A DNA stretch of 64,000 nt from Thamnaconus septentrionalis. Lineage: Eukaryota; Chordata; Actinopteri; Tetraodontiformes; Monacanthidae. A model generated the notes under the pieces. It was not told the origin of the DNA, did not search any database, and was given only the letters and a program-made list of their open reading frames with translations. Position numbers and translations under genes: made by a program. Position 1 is the stretch's first letter. Every line of letters begins with the position of its first letter. The stretch lies in contig CM020516.1 of NCBI GenBank assembly GCA_009823395.1, positions 8,573,001-8,637,000 of the forward strand, in the 5' to 3' direction. Of the stretch, positions 44,281 to 57,503 are shown piece after piece.

Positions 44281-46550
44281 CACCGATTTTTTTTTTTTAA
44301 TCTTTCCTTTAAACACAAAAGCTCACCTTTTGACGGATTTGGCCGCTTGCTGCATTGAGTGGCATTTATTTATTTTTTAGCAGATGCTGGCTGTCGACAG
44401 ATTTTCTGTCTTTCACACACACAGGTGTCCATTTGGTGTACAGTGTAAACACTGCAGGCTTAAATTGGATAAATAGTTGATATCTTTTAAAATTGAAACC
44501 CTTAAAACCATTAAATTATGCTCAAACAAATACTTCTTTGTTTAAAAACAAATGACATATATCAAAATAACATTTAGTAGCATGACCAAACATAAAATAA
44601 CTAGGCATGCATTCAATTTTAGTATACTTTAACATGTGTTACCACCACTATTATTATTTTATGACGATAATAGTGATTATTTTTTTGCTTTGTAACTGTA
44701 CCTCCGACACTGGTGTGTTCCTCTGCTTTGTTGGTTGGAGCTGAATATCAGAACAATCAAACAGACTGTCACAAATGACAAATTATACTATTACCTCTCA
44801 GAGATTGTCATCCTTGAAACATATTCATAGCCCTCCCATCTTTATTGGTCAGAAACTATTCCTCTAAGCGTGCACTTCCCCAGCCATAAATTGGTAATCA
44901 ATTCATTTGACTTTCACATCCTGAGAGTAACTCTATTGGACTGGCAGTATTCTCTCATTCACTCAAAAAATAAATAAATAATAATTTAAAGTCTAACTCA
45001 TGGCGCTCCTGGGACTAATGAATGCCCTGCTGCCCAACCACCTGACTCTCAAAGGCTCCCACGCCATCAGGCACAGGTTGCCATCCGCACCCGCTCATGA
45101 CAGAGAAAGGATTGGCCAATATTTTTGAGTAAAGTGGCATTTTAGCTGTATTTATTTGATGGTCCCACTAGCAAAACCATGGGCCACAAATAAAGAAGAT
45201 GCTATAATAGCTTCTGACTGGCTGGTGAGCTCCTGACTTGAAATGAAGTGTCCAGTTGTGAGTTATCGTGGCCAAACGTCATTTGTACAGCCTGAAAAGT
45301 GGGGACATTTTTCTGGCTTGTCACCGCGGCTATAGCTCATTGTGCTGAATGATGCCTCTAAATGCACAGTTGCCCTAATACGAGTATTTCACCGCACCGT
45401 AAGAGGGCCGGTAATGGATTGGCCTGTCCGTGGGAGATAATATAGTACATCCACAGGAATCTTTAAACAGCATCGGGTCACAGGTAGAGAATCAACTCTC
45501 CACATGACTGCCAGAGTGCTGACACTTAGCACACTGATGCTTGTGGGTCGTCACGGCTGTTGTTCTGACTGGAAATGATACAAGGTTCTGTTGTTAAGGC
45601 TGCAAATTAAGAGAACTTGTACCCTTGCATTTTTATTTGTCTTTTATCTCATCAGCTAATTAAACAACTATGTAGGCCATGAAATTCTGTAATTTTTAAA
45701 TCCGTTTTATGATATTTTGTGGATATTACAGTTAAAAGGGAAGAATATTTTTACCTGTACAATTCTAGGGCATTTTAAATGAATTGAAATTACAGTAGCT
45801 GCTAGGACTTAAAGACAAGTAGTTGGACTGATACTTTGGTTTACATCCTAGTCTCCATTGTCAGAATTTTTTGTGGGCTACATGTTATTGCATCAGCTCT
45901 CATTAAAGTATAAACATAGATATGTTTGTCTTTTTCAAAGAATTAGTTGTGAATATTCAACATAAATGATTTTAGAGTGTATTTAGGTTGTATTTAAAAT
46001 TGTGACTTAAAATTTTTAATGTATCACCATAATCACTGTTTTTTTTTCTTCTGAAAGCTACCATCCAATAAAATTTCAATTATTGATTGAAGTATCAACA
46101 GTTTCCTATGGTGCTTTGCTTTGCTTTCGTGATTGAAATGCTGCAGGTGTCGTGTGGTTGTTAAGTCATCTCCCTGTATCTCTTCTCTTTAAGCTGATGA
46201 GAGAAACACTTTCAATGGATGCAGTTTCTGAACGATAAGGAGGGAAAATGAAAGAGGCATATAGCGGCCCGTCCACCTTGGCACAGCACACCCTGCTGGG
46301 CAGACACAAAGGACTAAAAGACTTTGGTTGCCTGCCTATTGTCCTTGTACTAGTCTAATAGTTTAGTATTAATCAATTGATAAAATTACTTAAAAACAAT
46401 AAACTGTCATTTAAGGTATAAATGCCACGACAGTAGTGCTGAAAACTACATATTTGTTCACAGGTGACATCCAAACTACTGCACACAATGTTAATCTGTC
46501 CCAATCTGTCCCAAACAAACTGATTAAAATGAAGGTGACTGCACGTGATG
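44281..46550. other. intergenic, with candidate conserved element B (about 45000-45560)
   Basis: No coding exon seen. The 45000-45560 part is balanced in base composition and free of simple repeats, unlike its flanks, and could be regulatory. The remainder is AT-rich. Confidence 0.3.
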
Positions 46551-46559
46551 TAGGATGTT

Positions 46560-46920
46560 TTGCATCTTATTTCGATTCGGCAGGCTTTCCGTGCTTTGAC
46601 ACCGGAAACCTCCACAGTCTCGCTTCCCTGCTGCGCGTCCTTCCCCGGCATCATTAGCCAGCCACTGATGGGAGCTACCCATTCTATAATGGGAGGGTTG
46701 ACTGACCCTTGACCCCGTATCGATCCGCTGGCTGTGTCCAGCTGGGCCTTCCCAAACGCAGTCAGCTGGAGAGGTGTTTAAGAGCCAGCGCGGCGGCTCC
46801 CATCCACTCAGCTACGTAGTCATTAATTACATCATTTACCTGTGACAGTGACAAACATGCCCGGCCACGCCGCAGTTTATTAGGGTCACTGTATAAAGCC
46901 CAGGCCAAACCTAGATCAAA
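46560..46920. promoter_or_regulatory. candidate conserved non-coding element C
   Basis: Contains GTCATTAATTACATCATTTA (from about 46818), a dense cluster of homeodomain core sites, next to E-box-like CAGCTGG copies near 46739-46767. No ORF of note. Inference from composition and motifs only. Confidence 0.3.
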
Positions 46921-47178
46921 ACTGTGTGCGTGTGTGTGCGTGGGTGCGTGTGTAATGGTCAGTGAAAGCTCTCCCCATCTCATACAGTATGGGTTTATGA
47001 GTATAGATGCATGAGTGTGTCCTTACCGCGGGAGTTTATTTTGATTTATTTGATGTGTTGAAAAACAAAGATTGCCAATTTTCCTGTACAGACGCGAATA
47101 TGAGTATGGATTCCAGAGGCACAGAGTAGAGGCTGACATTTTTTCGGGAATCCCACGGGTCACGGGATTCCCACGGGA

Positions 47179-47201
47179 TGTGGTGGTGGTGGTGGTGGTG
47201 G
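47179..47201. repeat. (TGG)n microsatellite
   Basis: Seven perfect TGG repeats. Confidence 0.9.
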
Positions 47202-48329
47202 ATGGTAGCGGTTGGGGTATCGCCAACAAAGTTTGACATTGTTTTCCTTGTAAAACACCTCGCAAGCACTGGCATTTGACATGTTTTGAAATAAAAAATC
47301 TTGCAGATTTAAGGTCACTTCCTTTTGCTCTCTCTTTATGTCTTCCCTGTATTTACTTTCTTTGCCAGATTGCTGACTCAGTTCTTGGCAACTTCTGGTC
47401 CTGCTCTGTGGATCCTGGACATTTATTCTTCAGCCTTTTTTGCCACGACAGTTATTCTGGCCACGCCGTACATTTACCTAAAATTCTGCCCGTTTCTCCT
47501 GCCGCCACCTCTCTGTCGTTTCTCTTTTCCTCGGCACCGAGCCCCTCCTTTCCTCCTTTCTCTAGTGCCCGACACAGTAAAAGATCATTGGGTTTCCTCT
47601 CGCTGCACCTTTCCCACTACACACCGGTATTTCAATCTCGACTCAATTGAGAAAGGCTGACCCGCGCACATAAAGAATTGGCGTTAAGGCCTCGCGAAAT
47701 GAAACTGAATCTGCTGCAGGTCACACTGGGGGAAAATAAGCAGCAAATGTAAGTAAGCATGAAATAGTTTTTCATAAATAATCCAAATGACAGCAGGCTT
47801 TCTAATGGTGCCAGGGGGCTGTAAAAGAATATGTTGCCAATTTCTCCCCTATTAAAGTAAAATAGAGAGCCAAATACACACCAGTGCTGACGGAAAAGTT
47901 GCATACCTGCGTCTCGTTGGAGGGGAGATTGAGAACATGGCCGGGTGTTAGAGGTAGATTTAGTGTGAGGTGAGGTGCTGGAGGGATTGCCGAACTTACA
48001 GTCCAGGCATTTCCACTGCGAGAGGAGAAAAAGCTCCTCCTTTAAATCATATCAATTGTTCAATGTGGCCCCTGTATGATGCTGATTTGACTGCCGCACT
48101 GACTCAGAATGTGTTGGTGAAGAGGGATACTGCTCTTCATGACCTGGGGGCGCTGCAGTACTCACTAGCACATATATTGCAATTCAAAAATAAAAGGATG
48201 CATAGTATATATAAGATAAAATATTATTTAAAATTCACTTCATTTACTAGTCATGTCATGTCAGTGAACTTTACCATCTTGTACTTCTTTTGTGGCTCTA
48301 CTTTAGTTATGGGGTTATTATTATTATTA

Positions 48330-48364
<35 letters not shown>

Positions 48365-49570
48365 GAAAAAAGAATGTGCAATATCAAACCTAAAACCAGG
48401 ACAACAAAACAAGAAGTGTCACATGGCAAAAGCTGTTTGATTGAGTTAATTGTGTGTGTGCATGCGGCCGCGCACGCCTTGCATGAACGACAGAGTGAGA
48501 CTGGTTTTAAGTCGCCTTGAGTCAGATTCTGTTATTTATTGCTATTAAATGGTTAATTTTCTCGGTGCCCTCAGGACTCGGCGGTGCATTAAGATGTGAG
48601 GAAGATGAAGTTGTCGAGGGTTTGATGTGAATGCTTGATTAATTAGAAAAAAATTGAATAAATAAGTCAGCAATTAGTCCTGATCCTTTTGTTTCCTCCA
48701 TAAAAAGATGATCAAATAAACCACTGCATGTTGTGTGGCTTAGGTCAAAACCAGAGACAGAGAATAAAAACAATCCAAGACTAATATATTTTTTAAAATG
48801 ACAATTTATTTCCAAATTAGGTATGTTTGTATTTTAAAAATTAATGATAGCACTAAGAGTGTTAAAATGATATGACTGATAAAGTTGATAAGATTTCCAT
48901 CCTATTAAAAAAATAAATAAATAAAATAACAACCAAGATTAAAAAAACATGTTGTTGAGCAAAACAGCTAAACGGACGCAGACTCAAGAGTTTAGGGCAT
49001 GGCTAAACTCATGAGGCCATTCTGAGGTTGTGGCATAAAGACCTTTTGAAAGGGCTGCGTCCTCAGACAAAGGCGATCTGTGCTTCTGTGCTAAAATCAA
49101 ATACAAACACGCAGCCGGTGTGTGTGTCGGTGTTGGCGGTGCCTCTCTGGTCCCCAGATTCCCTCTCATTAGGCAGCCCTGACAGCTGCAGCAAGAGGCA
49201 GAGGTGCCGTGCTAATCAGCTGATGCTAATAGCGCTCTTCACCCGGCCCTGCGGCACGAGAGAGAGTTGTGGGGGTGCAGGGGGGAGGGTGTCGAGGGGA
49301 AGCGCAAACAAACACCAATTACCACCGTCCAGTCACGAGGAGGCGGGAGGGGAGTGGGGGTTGCACGCCGTTGCGATCATGTGCTTCTTGCTTCACCTGC
49401 AGACATAAACAGGAGGGTCAGCCAAGTTGTGTCCACAGGGAGGTGTGTGAGTGTTGCCGTGTGAGTTTTTACTCACCGACCTCATGAGTGAGTCTTTATT
49501 GGGTTTAACAGGGAAAAATGAAAAAAAAATAAAAACACCCAAATTGAAGAAAGGAAACCGACTATTACAA
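47202..49570. other. intergenic, no gene recognised
   Basis: Contains the (ATT)n tract at 48315-48364 and A/T-rich DNA. The 49028-49408 open frame (126 aa) has no family features and GC-rich low complexity. No splice-supported exon seen. Confidence 0.5.
48315..48364. repeat. (ATT)n microsatellite
   Basis: About 16 ATT repeats with one interruption (ATC). Confidence 0.9.
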
Positions 49571-49578
49571 CCTGACAT

Positions 49579-50034
49579 AGAGGCGTTTCCATTACTCCTA
49601 GAATTGTGCAAAACCTAAATATCGCAATAAAAAACTGGCAATGGAAACACCTAAACTTCGAAAAAACCTCAGACGTATCGATATAGATGTATATATCAAA
49701 AGTGTCATGTAAACACTTTTTTCGCATTTACTAATCACCGGACGTGACATACGGTGTCACGAGACCAGTTCACTTCAAGAGAAAATGGCGCGTTATGTTT
49801 GGACAGAGGAGGAGACGAAATATTTAAGTCATCAAAGAGAAAAAAATATAACAACCATTCTTGACAGCAAACAAACGTAAACAAACAAAAGCAAACGTAA
49901 TTAGATTTTAGGAGAATTACGACTTATGCGCGTCACACCAATCAGTGGAAACACCAGCAAATTGCAATTGCGCTTTGTCGAAATTTTAGAAATATCGCTT
50001 TTATTTTGCAAAATACTGTAATGGAAACGCAGCT
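49579..50034. mobile_element. MITE-like element, probably PIF/Harbinger-derived
   Basis: About 455 bp with terminal inverted repeats TAGAGGCGTTTCCATTAC (left) and GTAATGGAAACGCAGCTA (right). Inside, an ATG at 49795 opens MARYVWTEEETKYLS, which resembles the start of the Myb/SANT-like protein of Harbinger transposons and soon decays. Repeated GGAAAC/CAATGGAAAC subterminal motifs are present. The TA at each end may be the target duplication or part of it. Confidence 0.6.
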
Positions 50035-50089
50035 ACTGTGGCCTCGTAGCTGTGGGGCTCGTGCAAGGGAGATGGAAACGCGACAATAG

Positions 50090-53000
50090 AAAGACGGCTA
50101 AAGTGCTCAGCAGTAATGGCCTCTTATTCATTAGCCAATGTATCGACTCATCACTAATCAATTCTGTCTCATTATTGACCCATTAGCTTAATCTCAATCC
50201 TTTTCCTTTCCTCCCTTCTGAGACAAAGATTGACCCCCGTCCCTTCCTATACTTGATCCTGACAAGAAAAAAAATAGCTCCACAGTGCCACGGCATGAAC
50301 ACATCCGTCACACGTATGTGTTACGGGTCAGTGGCTTCACAGGCTGCCCGAGACAATAAGATGGAAGGGAAAGTGGCTTCCAGCTCTGGCCTGTCTGCCC
50401 GTGATTCTGTTGTTATTGGTGCCTGCTGCTCTGCTGTGTCTGAAGGGAATTGTGTTCAGAGTTGGTGCATGTTTTTGCAAGGCCAAAGTACAGGAAAGAT
50501 ATTTTTTTATGCAGCTAAACCACTTTAAGCATTCGCTTTTAATTACATTAATCTTTCTATTCATCCACTTGTATGTTTTGGAGAATTTAGGACACAAAAA
50601 GAAGGTTAGAAACAAAAAAGAAGAAGAGAAGAAGAAAACAGCTTGTTATGTTCTTTCTACGTATTAATTCGTGTCCGTTTTATTTTATGTTATTGTGCGA
50701 CAGAAGAGGTTAACCGGAAATTAACGCGACTGATCTCGCCCCCTAGTGTTGGGGAGGACACTTTCCCGTGAAAAATTCGATTTTCTCAGCTGCATGTATA
50801 CTGGGACAAGGAGAGAAGTCTGATTAGACAAGAAAACAGAATTTTGAGCATAGCTCGATTAAGCTGTGCAAATTAAACATAGTCACTAATTGGCTGGTGC
50901 TGATATATAAGTGGGAGGACAACTTATTAAGTCATTAGCCTCTTCTTCCTCTTCCTTACAACTGGAATCCATGTGGAGATGTATTGCTACCCTATGCTTT
51001 TGTCAAGGTGCCCTGGTTTAATTTGTCCACTAGGCTGTCGGGGAGGGAAGGCATTTTTGTTAAGTTTCTCCTATTTTTTTCTGCCAAAGAGGCTAGTTTT
51101 GTTGCCATTTATTTGTTTCCCTTCTCGGATAGGTGAGATCTTCATAAGAACCTTTTAGGTTCATTATATTGGCCAGGCCCTCGCTGACGTCTACACTGAG
51201 GTGGTTGTTGTAAATAAAAATCAATCTTGTCGACTGTAACAAAATGGTGCATAGTCTTCCATTCCATGGAGAGCCTTTGTGTTGTGCTCCATTTCCCCTT
51301 AGACTGGGGCATAAAAAGCTGAAAATAGCAAAAAGCAACTTTAGCTTTGACTTGTTATGATTGGAAACGAACAAAGGGAACCTCATAACTAACCTGGGTC
51401 CTGGAGGGAACTGGATCGTGTGCATTTGTTGCTGCTCAGCAGCAATACATTTAATTTTTTTGGATGACAGATGAGATAAATACTGGTATAAAATTATTAT
51501 AATGTGTTTTGCATTAGTATTTATGTGTATATTGTGTCCCTCTTGACTGTTGCTACTTTCCAGACTCTATCCTCCATGCTAAGCTAGATGCTAAATGACT
51601 TCTTACTCAACCTACATAGAAACAAAAAGCAGTGAATTAACCCCAATGTAACAATCCCCCGCATGTCGCCAAATCAACGACCATGTTATAAAAATGTCCT
51701 GGTGCTGAATTTTCATGAAGTGAATTCTTGCCACTTACGGAATGAAATACAAACTGTCTCTTTAAAAGGAGCAACACACAAACAAATCTGCATTCTTGGC
51801 TGAATGAACTGCCTGCCTGGGTCACATTTAGACATTGTTAAGTGGCACTGAATGGCTTCCTTGATTTCACAGTTTCAAATGACCCACGATAATCAGGCCA
51901 TTAAAATGAGCCCATTCTTCTGACACACTTTCACGACGGTCTCATCTAAATAACAAATCAGCCAAGCAGAGCTTGCTCAAACAGATAGGGGGAGGATGGA
52001 AAGAGGAAACACTGACTTTTCATTTTATTTTCAGGTTACCCTAATCTGTAAATTTAGGAGTAAAGAAGGCGAGTAGGTTAGCGGGGAGAAAAGGTCCTGT
52101 CAAAACCGGCAGTGGCTGTGTGAAAGTACCCAGTTTTCTTAATACATCCCTTAGGACTGAAGTCCATCAATCTATTAAATTGGAAAGCCATTCTGTGCCC
52201 TGGTTTATGACTCTCAAACTGTTAACTACAGCAGTGGTTTTCAAAGAGGGGACGTGGCCCCTTGGGGGGAAGCTAGGGGGCACTAGGACGGTTGCAGAAA
52301 AATGGAAGAAGAAGAAGATAAGAAAAATGTAAACAAATGAATGAATAATAGAATCAAGTTATCTTTTAAATATTATTATCAGATACTTTAATCAGCCCGA
52401 AACGCACCGAATTGACCGTCCACTTGAGCATAAGACGGAGTGGTAGAATGCAAGATCTCAACATTTCCAAAAACACAACAAATTTGACAAATGCAACACA
52501 GGTTTCTGGTTTGTTTTGTTTTTAGAGGTTTGGTTTTGTTTCGATATTCACACAAACACACACATTTTGTATCTCTGGTCGGCACTGAGATTTGATTCTG
52601 CGATCTCAAAGTTGAGAGTCAGTCAGTCAGTCAGTCAACAGGGCGTCTTCAGCACTGACAAGTGAAGAAGTGTGATGGCCTCAGTGTTCCACCTCTTTCT
52701 AGGTGGTTTTGGAGATTGACAAATAAATTGAGAAGGCAGGATCCTTTTCTGGAGTTTCTATTTATATTCATGTTTGGGATAACTGGAATTTACCCAAGAT
52801 TGAAGTACTTATATACCACTGCAGTCCTCAATCAAGAAGAGTGTACAGCCTAACAGACAAAACTGTTGGTTCTGTTGTGGGTGACCTGGGTTCAATTTTT
52901 ATTATATTCTTAATTACAGGCTCTTCCTGTCCGGTCTTTGAAGAGCTGTAAAATGAAAACAGTGTGTTTTTGTGAAATGATGCAAAGGAGACTTTTGTTC

Positions 53001-53650
53001 ATCGAAGTGTTTACTGCCATATTAGACGTTTGAAGAACAGAGAGTAAACGGCTTTGGAGTGGTAGGGGTTTAAATGGAAAAACAAATGGAAATAGCTCCC
53101 TTCCAGTTGAAGTTTGAGTGTGTGAAACGTAGGTCTTGAAGAGAGGAACACGTGTCCCATGTCTTTATGACCTTTCCAGTGGCCAGTAGGGCCAAGTTTA
53201 AGTGTTTTTGGGTGTTCGTAGGTGGACTATAAAATAAAACATTTCAATACCAATTGGGTCTTTCACTCTGGTGATAGCAGATCCAGAGCTGGTCTAATCA
53301 CTGCGGCTCAGTCCCTAATAAATAAAATCAAAGAATAATGAAGGTGTATGTTTATAAAAATGTATTGTTCTCATTGTTTGTTTTTTTTTTAGGTTATATT
53401 CTACTCTATCCTCCTGCAAGCATGATGACATAGATCATCATCTAAAAGGCGAAAATGGATGGCAGTTTAAAATTTATTGGTCTTTGATTCTCAATTATGT
53501 GTGTTTATGACTTCATCCCTCTTCACTGACTTCAACCTTTTTTCCATTATGGCGGAATATTGTTTGTACGGAACCCATTAAACTCACAAGGCAGGGCTCT
53601 AATGGTCGGGGCTGCGGCGGTTTGCAGGGGGGGAAAGTTTTGAAAGGTTA
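50090..53650. other. intergenic with candidate regulatory blocks
   Basis: No gene recognised. Complex blocks near 50090-50240 (several ATTAGC/TAATCA motifs) and 51830-52010 (GGCCATTAAAATGAGCCC) may be regulatory. A fragment at 52234-52330 (CAGTGGTTTTCAAAGAGGGG) looks like one end of an old hAT-type element. A (TCAG)n-like run lies at about 52619-52636. Confidence 0.35.
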
Positions 53651-56600
53651 GCTTTAGGAAAAGCACGGCTGTTATGACACAAGAAATTGTTTTATTGATG
53701 GTCTCCCCTGTTGCCTGTGCATTTGGCCATTTGTTACCTGGGCCATATCTATATCTCAGGCTGACGCTGATGAGAACTTTTTTGTTGCCCTCTCCAGATT
53801 ATCGAGTGGTAATGACATATAGTGGCAGTGTGTGTAAAATCTGCCAATAGGAGGAGAAGAGTTTTTGGAGGAACAGAGAGTGGATATTGAGCTCGGCGCA
53901 TGGAGGCCTTTGACTGAAGCTTGTGGTAATAGAGAAAAAGAGCTACATCATTCCCCTGACTGTTTCCATCCAAAGCTTACAGAGGTCATCATTTCTGCCA
54001 AAAAAAAAGGAATGGAGGGGAAGGAGTGATAAAATGCAGATAAAACGACAGCAGCGGATGATGTGTCACCGTCTGGATGTCCATCCACTCATAAGATAAT
54101 GCCAAGACATTATGTAGTTGTAAAGGGGGGGGGGGGTGGGGCTGCAGAAGTGATTGATGCAATTGCCTTTGCCAAAAAAAAAAAAGTCATATCCCTCCTT
54201 TTTTCAACATTTCCTGATTTTGCAAGAAGGATAAAGACTCCCCTCCAGTCACGTGGTGACTAAGATATTCAGAGCTGGATGACATTGAGCTTCTTCGACT
54301 CAGGGGCTGAGTAACACCTAACCAGGCTGTAATTCACGATTTTCCAGGCCACTTGCAATCAATACTCGCACAATCCCAATTAAAGCTTGCTGGGTCAGTG
54401 GAGGGCCACCAATTCCTTTTCAAGTTAAAAGCAATACTTAAATCCGAGCAGTCTCGGCGTGGCCTTCAGCGGTTTAATGGTTCATTGCAACAGGATGGTC
54501 CAGTTAAAATAGGAGGTTTGCTCGCTAGAGAGGTTACAACGATAAGTACCGCATTCTGTTCAGCTACACTGTGACTATACCAAAATGTATGCATTTAATC
54601 TTGCCACACTGGCTTCCCAGTTCTGGATGTATCTTTTAACGCTGTGCGGTATACCGGCCAATACCGAATGTGTTTTGAGGGTTTTTTTTTGTAATCATTT
54701 GGATATTTCATGTACACAACCTGAGTATGCCAAGCGGAATGGGATAGTGTGAAAACCAGGACCGGCATTTCCAAGCAGAGCCCTCAAAGGAAAAATACAT
54801 GTATGTATGTTTAAACACCTACCTTTTCTTTGCCAAGTTAACGCCAACTGTTAACAGTTGCCTTTTGCAAGTGAAGAAGTTGGAGGAGACACATAGGAAG
54901 CCAATAGTTGCTGAGGTATGTCTGCACACAAATTGCAATTTTTAATGACTTTTTTTTGAAAAACCAAAGAACTAACCTGACCCACCGTTCCCTTCATAAA
55001 CATACTCGCATCACATATGAGTCAGGGATTGCATTCCTTCACTGCGTGGTTAGCAAGACTAAATCCACCCCAGCCAATCACAGCCATATATCTTGAGTCT
55101 TTCAAAATGTGCTGTCGTATTACCCACCTCAAAAAGACACTGTAGCGTTCCAATGCTGCAAGGTCACAAACTCCTCCCTCACTGAGAACATCTCGCACCA
55201 GCCTGTTTTTTCCACCCATTTGCCTCCAGTCCCCTTCCCCCTCTTTACACTTTTTCCCCCTCATTGCATCCATGTCTTTTATCACAATTTTGATCCACAG
55301 AAAGGAATTCTCACAAGATATCAAAACAAAAATCTATATTTAATATGGGAGCAATTACACAGTGAAGTTGGCTGCGCAGGGCTGTTGTCACCCGAGCGCG
55401 TGTTTTTCATCAAACAGGTCATTAGACGATGATGGATGTAAACCTATAAAGTATCTAAACTGGCCCTTTTAACAAACCACGAGCAACACTATCATTTCTC
55501 TAATAGAACCTGCTGACCGTGTCATTCCCTGCTGCCATTTGTCATTTTTCTTGTGAAATAATCAATACCTCTGTGCTTTGAAATAAATAATATAAAAGTC
55601 ATGGTAACCTACCCGAGAAGCAACAAAAATAGACTTATGGAACATTCAAATGGGCCTGTATGGCCTCAGGGCAGTTTCTGCTGTGTTTCTAATGAATTCA
55701 TTACAAACAAACATTGATTTGTATTATTTGTTATGGTGATTTTTTTTTTTTTTTTTCAAACACCGGATCTGAATGTGTATTATTTATTTTCATGGTTGTT
55801 GTGTTAGAGTTAACAGACGTTAACTCCAACATATTCAAGCAATACCAGTATATTATTTGCAAACAGTTGTGTTATTATTTGTGGTGTCCACCCTTGTGTC
55901 CAGAACCACCACAGACTCCAAGAGGTCACCAGAGAAGAAAAAAACAAAAAACACTGTAAGTTATATTCAATGATTATGATCATAAGATGAATGAACGTAT
56001 GATTGATTAATTTACTTGTGGAGGTAATACGGGTTCCATAATGACAATTTTTAAAGAGTCACATTAGAATTAGAGGTGGGGAACCTTAAAATGATTCTAG
56101 GTCAGTTGTCTAATTTGCTTAATTGGGGATGAAAATATGTTTACACAGACTTATTTAATTCTTCCATCAGTCAAATGTAGCACATGGCCACAAAGGTCAT
56201 AACCAATGATGTGAAAAATCATGTTGGTGAGCTCTGAAGTGTGAGAGCATAATTAGTCATTAGGATTTTATGATTTTCAAACCAGGGTATCAAACCAAGC
56301 ACCTTTACTGCTGTAAAGCGATGTATGTAGGGCTTTTTACTTTTCTGTGCTCTGCTACCATGGAACAGTCTGTACTCTCACTGAACAGTCCTGTCTGTGA
56401 TTTTCAAGCAAATCTGAGTCAAATGTCTTTTTTTCCTTGAAAAAATAGAAAACCAGTGACAATGCAACCGGCGGTTATGAGCTGCAGAAACATTTTTCGT
56501 CTATTTTTAGTCTTTAACTAAGCATGTGGAGGAACAGAAAATGTGTCACACCTTGGGCGGTTTGTCGCTGAAATAAGCTGAAAGCTTGTTCCAGATGTGC

Positions 56601-57460
56601 CCCTGTTGCCGCGGACTGTGTGTTAGTAATGACAATCCCACAATCAGAGCTGGTGATTGGTGAATGATCAGTGACTCTTTTTCTCATGAGGTCAAGTGAC
56701 TCATTTGTTCATGTTTATTCAGCCGTCATAAACATGAACTTGTCAGCCGCTTCGCTGACAAGTTGGATCAGTGAAAAAAAAATTGATGGGATGGGCTTTA
56801 TTTTGTTAACTATCACTATTGGATATAGGATTTAGTCTGTTGGTGACTGTAAAACCTATGCCAGCTCATTGTAATTCCTCATTGTTGTACTGTATTTCCT
56901 ACAGTCAAATTCTGGCAATTACAGCTGCCAGAAATGTACTGCAAATGTGAATTATCTGCAATAGAATATACTGTAATATATCTTAAGTGTTGTGTTTATT
57001 ACTGACAATAGTCTGTAACTATCACAGGAAGTTATCGTTAATAGGTTTTTAACTGTTATTTTTAAAGCAGACTACCTTAAACAACTAGCTCTGTCCTGCT
57101 AAATTTACAGTTGCCAAAACAACATACCGAACTATTCTCTACACTGTGACCATCATTTTTAATGGAGAATTTCTGGGTACCATAGCTGCCAGCAATTTGC
57201 CATAAATTACAAACAAACAGTGTGGCAGCTGCAGTTTGCTTAGCAGCTTTCCAGGTAAACAAGCAAACGAGAGCCAAGGAAGCTTCACATCTCCGGGATG
57301 ATTGCAGTGCAGCCTGAGTATGTGACAGGACACCTGAGGATGGCCCTGCGGAAAACTGTGTGAGAATTACATTGCAGTAACAGGATAGCTACACCTGAGC
57401 AGCTGGCTAAATGAACACATGGTAATTACATGGACACAACTGCACAGCATCTTGTTGTGT
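53651..57460. other. intergenic with candidate regulatory blocks
   Basis: No gene recognised. Blocks at about 53660-53990 and 55380-55700 are of even composition, with TTATTGATGG, AATCAATACC and TAATGAATTC motifs, and stand out from AT-rich flanks. A G-run lies at 54126-54135 and T-runs near 55740. A perfect 11-bp-stem hairpin lies at 56737-56764. Confidence 0.35.

Positions 57461-57461
<1 letters not shown>

Positions 57462-57500
<39 letters not shown>
57462..57500. repeat. (AC)n microsatellite
   Basis: About 19 AC repeats. Confidence 0.95.

Positions 57501-57503
<3 letters not shown>

Noticed and set aside
49028..49408. 126-codon intergenic ORF
   Set aside because: No domain, overlapping open frames in other phases, and no splice or start context. 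Likely chance.
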